Part shown: positions 40,172 to 45,171 of the stretch, piece after piece | How the letters are laid out: each line of letters starts with the position of its first letter | Position numbering within the stretch: the stretch's first letter is position 1 | NCBI GenBank assembly: GCA_017465905.1 | Contig: JAFTVE010000022.1 | Coordinates: forward strand, 1 to 45,171 | DNA length: 45,171 bases | Source of the DNA: Bacteroidaceae bacterium | GTDB taxonomy: Bacteria > Bacteroidota > Bacteroidia > Bacteroidales > Bacteroidaceae | Direction of reading: 5' to 3' | The notes under the pieces: model-generated | Told to the model about the DNA's origin: nothing | What the model saw: only the letters and a program-made list of their open reading frames with translations | Database searches by the model: none | Program-made: the position numbers and the translations under genes

Positions 40172-42115
40172 ATGATTAAGATTACCTTCCCTGATGGCTC
40201 GGTAAGAGAGTACGAAGCTGGCGTTACCGGCTTGCAGATTGCCGAGAGTATCAGTAGCCGTCTGGCACAGGATGTGCTGGCCTGCAGCGTGAATGACGAA
40301 ATTGTGGAGCTCAACCGCCCCATCCATGAGGATGCTACCATCCGCTTGCACAAGTGGGATGATGAGCAGGCTAAGCATGCCTTCTGGCATACTTCGGCTC
40401 ACCTCCTGGCCGAGGCTTTGCAGGAGCTCTATCCGAATATCCAGTTTGGTATCGGTCCCGCTATTGAGAACGGATTCTACTATGACGTGGATCCGGGCGA
40501 GGGCGTGACCATCAAGGAGGGCGACCTTGAGGCTATCGAGAAGAAGATGGCTGAGTTGGTTGCCAAGAATGAGAATGTAGTGCGCAACGAAATCTCCAAG
40601 GCCGAGGTGCTGAAGATGTTCGGTGACCGTGGCGAGACCTATAAATGCGAACTTATCTCAGAACTTGAGGATGGTACCATCACCACTTACACTCAGGGCG
40701 CGTTTACCGACCTCTGCCGTGGACCTCACTTGGTGTCTACAGCTCCCATCAAGGCTATCAAGCTTACCTCTGTGGCCGGTGCTTACTGGCGTGGCGACGA
40801 GAACCGCAAGATGATGACCCGTATCTATGGTATCAGCTTCCCCAAGAAGAAAATGCTCGATGAGTACCTGGTGCTGATGGAGGAGGCCAAGAAGCGCGAC
40901 CACCGCAAGATTGGCAAGGAACTCGAGCTCTTCATGTTTACTGAGATGGTGGGCAAGGGCTTGCCTATGTGGTTGCCTCGCGGTACCGCTCTACGTCTGC
41001 GCTTGGAGGATTTCTTGAAGCGCATCCAGAAGCGTTTCGGCTACCAGCAGGTGATGACTCCGCATATCGGTAACAAGCAGCTCTATGTGACTTCTGGTCA
41101 CTGGGATCACTATGGCAAGGACAGCTTCCAGCCCATCACCACTCCTGAGGAGGGTGAGATGTATTTGCTGAAGCCGATGAACTGCCCCCACCACTGTATG
41201 ATTTACAAGTGGCAGCCTCGCTCATACAAGGACCTGCCTTTGCGCTTGGCCGAGTTCGGTACCGTATACCGTTATGAGCAGAGTGGTGAGCTTCACGGCT
41301 TGACCCGTGTGCGCAGCTTCACTCAGGACGATGCCCACATCTTCTGCCGCCCCGACCAGGTGAAGGAGGAGTTTATCCGCGTAATGGAGATTATCCAGAT
41401 TATCTTCAAGGCGCTCAACTTTGAGAACTATGAGGCTCAGATTTCATTGCGCGACCCCAACAATACCACCAAGTATGTAGGTTCTGACGAGAATTGGGCA
41501 CGTGCCGAGCAGGCTATCGTGGAGGCTTGCGAGGAGAAGGGGCTGAAGGCTCGCGTAGAGACAGGCGAGGCTGCTTTCTACGGTCCCAAACTCGACTTCA
41601 TGGTGAAGGATGCTATCGGTCGTCGTTGGCAGTTGGGTACCATTCAGGTAGACTACAACTTGCCCGAGCGCTTCCAGTTGGAGTATACCGGTTCGGACAA
41701 CCAGAAGTATCGTCCCGTAATGATTCACCGTGCACCCTTCGGCTCAATGGAGCGTTTCGTGGCAGTGCTCATCGAGCACACCGGTGGTAAGTTCCCCTTG
41801 TGGCTCACCCCCGACCAAGTGGCTATTCTGCCTATCTCGGAGAAGTTCAACGACTATGCCGAGCAGGTGAAGAAGGAGCTTGAGCAGTACGACGTACGTT
41901 GCATCATCGATGACCGCAACGAGAAGATTGGCCGTAAGATTCGCGACAACGAGGTGAAGCATATTCCTTATATGTTAGTCGTTGGCGAAAAAGAGCAGGC
42001 CGAGGGTACTGTTACTGTACGCAGACAAGGCGGAATCAACGAAGGAAGCCTGAAAATTGCAGAATTTGGTAAGAAGATCGAAGAAGAAGTTAATAATATG
42101 ATAAATGAATGGTAA
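40172..42115 (+). CDS. thrS: Threonyl-tRNA synthetase
   Basis: The 647-residue class II synthetase charges tRNA-Thr. In order it shows a TGS domain (1-62), the editing domain with [11 protein letters not shown] and the later HxxxC-like region, the catalytic core ([44 protein letters not shown]) and the anticodon-binding C-terminus ([19 protein letters not shown]-like). Length is normal. It begins the conserved thrS-infC-rpmI-rplT block but has its own promoter; infC has another. Confidence 0.98.
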   Translation: MIKITFPDGSVREYEAGVTGLQIAESISSRLAQDVLACSVNDEIVELNRPIHEDATIRLHKWDDEQAKHAFWHTSAHLLAEALQELYPNIQFGIGPAIENGFYYDVDPGEGVTIKEGDLEAIEKKMAELVAKNENVVRNEISKAEVLKMFGDRGETYKCELISELEDGTITTYTQGAFTDLCRGPHLVSTAPIKAIKLTSVAGAYWRGDENRKMMTRIYGISFPKKKMLDEYLVLMEEAKKRDHRKIGKELELFMFTEMVGKGLPMWLPRGTALRLRLEDFLKRIQKRFGYQQVMTPHIGNKQLYVTSGHWDHYGKDSFQPITTPEEGEMYLLKPMNCPHHCMIYKWQPRSYKDLPLRLAEFGTVYRYEQSGELHGLTRVRSFTQDDAHIFCRPDQVKEEFIRVMEIIQIIFKALNFENYEAQISLRDPNNTTKYVGSDENWARAEQAIVEACEEKGLKARVETGEAAFYGPKLDFMVKDAIGRRWQLGTIQVDYNLPERFQLEYTGSDNQKYRPVMIHRAPFGSMERFVAVLIEHTGGKFPLWLTPDQVAILPISEKFNDYAEQVKKELEQYDVRCIIDDRNEKIGRKIRDNEVKHIPYMLVVGEKEQAEGTVTVRRQGGINEGSLKIAEFGKKIEEEVNNMINEW

Positions 42116-42123
42116 CTTTTGCC

Positions 42124-42279
42124 AGTAGAAGATAGGCTGCACCTCGGAAAAAGTTAAATAAATTTGTTTTTTTTGCTCGGTTTGCACTATCTTTAACTTG
42201 TTATGACAAGTAGAAGATAGGCTGCACCTCGGAAAAAGTTAAATAAATTTGTTTTTTCGCTCAGTTTGCACTATCTTTG
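42124..42279 (+). promoter_or_regulatory. Tandemly duplicated infC promoter, one copy apparently inactive
   Basis: An 85-bp segment starting AGTAGAAGATAGGCTGCACC occurs at 42124 and again at 42209. Each contains a TTTG -33 element. The downstream copy has an exact -7 box, TATCTTTG (42272-42279), with a 20-bp spacer. The upstream copy reads TATCTTTA (42188-42195), having lost the G. Confidence 0.85.
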
Positions 42280-42280
42280 C

Positions 42281-42313
42281 GCCCGCATTTAACAATGTGG
42301 GCGGCAAGATTGC
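42281..42313 (+). promoter_or_regulatory. infC leader hairpins
   Basis: GCCCGCATT/AATGTGGGC (42281-42302, one G-U pair) is followed by a small GGCAA/TTGCC hairpin. They lie at the very 5' end of the predicted infC-rpmI-rplT transcript and may be the site of the L20 autoregulation known in other bacteria, or simply stabilise the mRNA. Confidence 0.45.
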
Positions 42314-42392
42314 CGTTTTGTGGCGTTTGATACAGAACAAAAAAGGATTAATAACCATTAAAAAAGACAGCAGAACAAACAAATTCATCTGA

Positions 42393-42962
42393 ATGAAAAA
42401 AGACAATTTAAAAGGCCAACACCGTATCAATGAACAGATACGAGCCAAAGAAGTCCGAATTGTCGGTGACAACATTGAACCTACCGTAGTGTCAATCCAT
42501 GAAGCACTAAGAATAGCCGAAGAGAATGAGGCTGACTTGGTAGAAATCTCACCGAACGCCGTTCCGCCTGTTTGCAGAATTATTGATTACTCAAAGTTCC
42601 TGTATCAGCTGAAGAAGAAACAGAAGGAGATGAAGGCCAAGCAAGTGAAGATTGACGTTAAGGAAATCCGCTTCGGCCCTCAGACTGACGACCACGACTA
42701 CAACTTCAAGCTTAAGCATGCCATTGGCTTCCTTAAGGATGGTGATAAGGTTAAGGCATATGTATTCTTCAAAGGACGCTCAATCCTCTTCAAAGAGCAG
42801 GGCGAGGTGCTGTTGCTGCGTTTTGCCAACGACCTCGAGGAGTATGGTAAGGTAGACCAGATGCCTGTACTCGAAGGTAAGCGCATGACCATCTTCATTT
42901 CACCGAAGAAGGCTGCCGCTCCCAAGAAAGAGAAGCCCGCTCAGCAGAAAGATGAAAATTGA
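42393..42962 (+). CDS. infC: Translation initiation factor IF-3
   Basis: The 189-residue factor shows [35 protein letters not shown] and the C-terminal domain [21 protein letters not shown]. It binds the 30S subunit and selects the initiator tRNA. The start is ATG, not the AUU used in enterobacteria. The alanine/lysine tail ([14 protein letters not shown]) is usual in this phylum. Confidence 0.97.
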   Translation: MKKDNLKGQHRINEQIRAKEVRIVGDNIEPTVVSIHEALRIAEENEADLVEISPNAVPPVCRIIDYSKFLYQLKKKQKEMKAKQVKIDVKEIRFGPQTDDHDYNFKLKHAIGFLKDGDKVKAYVFFKGRSILFKEQGEVLLLRFANDLEEYGKVDQMPVLEGKRMTIFISPKKAAAPKKEKPAQQKDEN

Positions 42963-43040
42963 AAGTGGAAAGATGAAAGTTGACATCTTGAATCCATGAG
43001 TGGGTAACTTTCATCTGTCATCTTTCAACTATAAACTTGA
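42963..43040. repeat. Inverted heptamer repeats between infC and rpmI
   Basis: The left arm 42963-42983 (AAGTGGA, AAGATGA, AAGTTGA) starts at the infC stop. The right arm 43006-43040 reads AACTTTC, ATCTGTC, ATCTTTC, AACTATA, AACTTGA. The arms are complementary. A further 70 bp before rpmI contains a possible TGCGT/ACGCA stem. Confidence 0.75.
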
Positions 43041-43110
43041 GAAAGAAGCGGCTGCGTGCCGGTATAGTACGCACCGTTTATATATTAATAATTAAATAAT
43101 AACTAACAAC

Positions 43111-43308
43111 ATGCCAAAAGTTAAGACTAACTCCGGTTCAAAAAAAAGATTCGCTCTTACCGGAACAGGTAAAATCAAGAGAAAGCACGCTTATCACAGT
43201 CACATCTTGACAAAGAAGACTAAGAAGCAAAAACGTAACCTCGACCACTTCACACTTGTACATGGTGCAAACGTAAGCCAGGTTAAGGAACTTCTTGCAA
43301 TGAAGTAA
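43111..43308 (+). CDS. rpmI: 50S ribosomal protein L35
   Basis: The 65-residue protein reads [20 protein letters not shown] and [14 protein letters not shown], the standard L35 sequence. It lies between infC and rplT in the conserved operon. Confidence 0.97.
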   Translation: MPKVKTNSGSKKRFALTGTGKIKRKHAYHSHILTKKTKKQKRNLDHFTLVHGANVSQVKELLAMK

Positions 43309-43411
43309 TCTTAAAGTTAAGCGAGTTATTCTAAAAACAATTATTAATCGGATGGTTAGCAAAACCAAGACTGCCCCGAGCAGCGCTAACATCTAAAAAC
43401 GAAACAAAACT

Positions 43412-43762
43412 ATGCCAAGATCAGTAAATCATGTTGCTTCAAGAGCAAAGAGAAAGAAAATTTTAGGTTTAACCAGAGGTTACTTCGGTGCTCGTAAGAA
43501 CGTTTGGACCGTTGCCAAGAATACTTGGGAGAAGGGTTTGACCTACGCTTACCGCGACCGTAAGAATAAGAAGCGCAACTTCCGTGCGTTGTGGATCCAG
43601 CGTATCAACGCTGCCGCTCGTCTCGAGGGTATGTCTTATTCTCAACTGATGGGTGCATTGCACAAGGCTGGTATCGAGATCAACCGTAAGGTGCTCGCCG
43701 ACCTCGCAATGAATCATCCTGAAGCTTTCAAGGCTATCGTAGCTAAGGCTAAGGCTGCTTAA
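43412..43762 (+). CDS. rplT: 50S ribosomal protein L20
   Basis: The 116-residue protein shows [35 protein letters not shown] and [17 protein letters not shown]. It is an early assembly protein of the large subunit and, in studied bacteria, represses its own operon. It ends the operon before a strong terminator. Confidence 0.97.
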   Translation: MPRSVNHVASRAKRKKILGLTRGYFGARKNVWTVAKNTWEKGLTYAYRDRKNKKRNFRALWIQRINAAARLEGMSYSQLMGALHKAGIEINRKVLADLAMNHPEAFKAIVAKAKAA

Positions 43763-43821
43763 TTGTGGCTCACGCGGCTTAAATAACCACTTGCGAAATA
43801 GTGTTATTTAACATGATAATG

Positions 43822-43848
43822 AAAAAAGAGGCTTCGGCCTCTTTTTTT
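43822..43848 (+). terminator. Terminator of the infC-rpmI-rplT operon
   Basis: AAAAAAGAGGC, a TTCG tetraloop and GCCTCTTTTTTT form a textbook terminator. Confidence 0.95.
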
Positions 43849-43864
43849 ATTGGAGAAAAGTTCC

Positions 43865-43872
43865 TATATTTG
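43865..43872 (+). promoter_or_regulatory. -7 box downstream of rplT
   Basis: TATATTTG is an exact match. It would start a transcript near 43879 in a region without a gene for 360 bp. Confidence 0.6.
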
Positions 43873-43878
43873 CATTAG

Positions 43879-44200
43879 CAAAGGCAGAGAAATACGCCTC
43901 TCGTGGCAAACATTCTGACTTTGAGCTGTGTTCTTTGAAGTAGAAAACAACGATGACGAAAACGATGACGAAGACATCTCATAGGTTAGCGTTAAGGTTA
44001 TCGTTAACGTTGTGAAAATATAGTCGTGTCGGTTTAGACTGGGAAACTCATCAATTATATCTGAAAACCGAGGACAGCTTCGACTTCCAATGGCGGGCCA
44101 CGCCCCGTAAGGGGTAACCTTGAGTCGGTGGATTACAAAGGGGGCGAGCACTCAAATCCTATTTCTCGGAGTTTCATCGCATCAACCCGGCACGACTTCT
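43879..44200 (+). ncRNA. Candidate structured RNA or long leader (possibly Bacteroidales-1/6S-like)
   Basis: The stretch has its own -7 box, no open frame that looks real, and nested pairing: GAAACT (44043-44048) with AGTTTC (44170-44175), CCGAG (44068-44072) with CTCGG (44165-44169), CGACT (44081-44085) with AGTCG (44123-44127), and a CCCC/GGGG hairpin (44103-44114). A competing CGAG/CTCG pair (44145-44148, 44165-44168) is also possible. From memory, the Bacteroidales-1 RNA, later proposed to be 6S RNA, is found behind L20 genes with such a promoter, but I cannot confirm its consensus here. It may instead be the 5' leader of the gene at 44241. The 3' end is not defined. Confidence 0.4.
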
Positions 44201-44240
44201 TTATATATATAAACGCCAAAAGGTTAATAAACGTACTGTT

Positions 44241-44612
44241 GTGGGTAGAAACAAATTTTCAAAACGCGAAATAGACATTATCGGTAAGCTGCTGAGCCGT
44301 AAGATGGCAGGCAACCGCAATCAGCAGAAGATGGTGAGACATACGCTTCGCACTGTCTTTGACTTCAACATCTCTGATTTCAACGTGCAAGGAAAGGCCT
44401 TCGGACCCGAAGACCTGCAATCTTGTGTGCGCCGTGGCGTTATCCATATCTTGGATGATGCAACCATAGAGACCATGAAGGTGCGCTATGCCGAAAAGAA
44501 ACAGCACGAGGAGGCTCTACGCCAAGCTGAGGCTGTGGCCGATGGCGAAGCGGTAGATTGGCAAGAGGTGCAGCGCCAGTGGGACGAATATTACGCCCAG
44601 CATCCGGAATGA
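44241..44612 (+). CDS. Small conserved Bacteroidales protein of unknown function
   Basis: The 123-residue protein begins GRNKFSKREIDIIGKLL and continues RNQQKMVRHTLRTVFDFNISDFN, FGPEDLQSCVRRGVIHILDDATIE and an acidic C-terminal helix. I recall similar unnamed proteins in other Bacteroidales but know no function. It starts at GTG, the only plausible start near the conserved sequence. It has no promoter of its own that I can see and may be read from the one at 43865. Confidence 0.75.
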   Translation: MGRNKFSKREIDIIGKLLSRKMAGNRNQQKMVRHTLRTVFDFNISDFNVQGKAFGPEDLQSCVRRGVIHILDDATIETMKVRYAEKKQHEEALRQAEAVADGEAVDWQEVQRQWDEYYAQHPE

Positions 44613-44673
44613 CTCTATCAAATTTATAATGCCTCAAATGGCTATGTAGCATAACTTGTATTGGTGGCAAAGA

Positions 44674-44713
44674 AGCGCGTGAGACCTTAGAGTCTTACGC
44701 GCTTGTTTTTTTC
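44674..44713 (+). terminator. Terminator after the small conserved gene
   Basis: GCGCGTGAGAC, loop CTTAGA, GTCTTACGCGC and a T-run form a good Rho-independent terminator. From here to the window end (44714-45171) I see no supported gene, only a small GTAAAG/CTTTAC hairpin near 44750 and array C. Confidence 0.9.
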
Positions 44714-44931
44714 AGAAAAATGACTTTTCCGGGATGTTTTCGGCAAAAAGTGTAAAGAAACTTTACAATTTTCGCTCAAAAAAGCGTTTTTTCGATTTTT
44801 TCTTGCGATAGTGCTTGCCCGTGTGAGTAACTTCGCTAAGCAAATCGGAACAAAAGAATTTATGCCAATCCATATGAGAAAAAACGAAAGCGTACAGCCA
44901 ATAAACCGCGAGTACAAAGCAAAAAACTCTC

Positions 44932-45011
44932 GTAACCGTGGATACGTAATGAAATATCCATGGATACGTGATGAAATATCCGCGGATATTTAATGAAATA
45001 TCCACGGATAC
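44932..45011. repeat. 22-bp-period palindrome array C (ATATCCnnGGATAC)
   Basis: Four 14-bp palindromes, at 44932-44945 (left half degenerate), 44954-44967, 44976-44989 and 44998-45011, are separated by exactly 8 bp. Half-sites are ATATCC and GGATAC/T. The 8-bp spacers are also conserved here (GTAATGAA, GTGATGAA, TTAATGAA). Total length, unit number and geometry equal those of array A. Confidence 0.92.
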
Positions 45012-45171
45012 GTAAACTTTTGGGTAAGCGGAATGTCTTTTCCTGATTTCAGTAGACGTTTTTTTGCTTCATTAGCTGAAAAGATTTACACCTTTTCTCT
45101 AGCCCTACTGGCGAGGTTTACGCTTTCTCTGATTCCATACTGTTCCGCTTGACATCTCGGTTGATGGGACA

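Noticed and set aside
43879-44200. tmRNA, RNase P RNA or SRP RNA
   Set aside because: I looked for the conserved cores of these RNAs and found none; only an uncharacterised or 6S-like RNA remains possible.

Overview
The window looks like chromosomal DNA of a member of the Bacteroidales (Bacteroidota), probably a Prevotella/Bacteroides/Muribaculaceae-type gut or oral organism. Four things point there. Many genes are preceded by a TAnnTTTG -7 box with a TTTG/TTG element about 20 bp upstream, the unusual promoter of this phylum, and Shine-Dalgarno sequences are scarce. The order lpxD-lpxC-lpxA-x-miaA and the block thrS-infC-rpmI-rplT are both arranged as in Bacteroidales. Several secreted proteins end in short 'GR.V..P..GIYI.NGKK' or type IX-like tails. 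The metabolism seen (formiminoglutamate transfer, pectate lyase, M16 and S37 peptidases) fits a gut saccharolytic/proteolytic anaerobe.

Layout. 1-5.7 kb, plus strand: radical SAM protein, secreted S37-type peptidase, ABC ATPase, porin-like barrel, FtcD. 5.7-11.2 kb, minus strand: large M16 peptidase, a decayed nucleotidyltransferase and a PL1 pectate lyase. 11.5-17.6 kb, plus: a complete heavy-metal RND efflux operon (His-rich adaptor, CusA-like pump, TolC-like channel). 17.6-22.5 kb: YciO/Sua5-type protein, an SPFH / ribbon-helix-helix / PH-like operon, a membrane acyltransferase and a CPBP protease. 22.6-28.4 kb, minus: miaA, a pRiA4b-ORF3-like gene, lpxA, lpxC, lpxD and an HD phosphohydrolase. 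28.4-39.9 kb, plus: an accessory island with a membrane-anchored TPR regulator, a methyltransferase and five secreted proteins (three-repeat protein, small type IX-tail protein, two fasciclin-like proteins, one Ig-like protein). 40.2-43.8 kb: thrS-infC-rpmI-rplT. 43.8-45.2 kb: a candidate structured RNA, a small conserved gene and a repeat array.

The most unusual content is non-coding. (1) Three arrays of 14-bp palindromes on an exact 22-bp period (6-2-6 palindrome plus 8-bp spacer) lie at three loci, each with a different palindrome sequence. (2) Five promoters in the accessory island carry direct repeats on an 11-bp period (GCAATA-type or GTTACGC-type) at a fixed 37-38 bp from the -7 box, which looks like a regulon of activator-dependent promoters that includes the putative membrane regulator itself. 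(3) Heptamer tandem repeats fill the gaps between co-directional genes, often as inverted pairs running from one stop codon to the next start codon, and similar repeats have entered coding sequence in the TolC-like gene and possibly in ftcD. (4) A dispersed palindromic element (TGTCAT.CTGAGC...) sits in frame inside the RND pump gene, with a second copy just after that gene. (5) lpxC lacks the FabZ domain that is normally fused to it in this phylum, and a perfect hairpin lies where that domain would begin.

All assignments come from reading the sequence. No database search, alignment or folding program was run.
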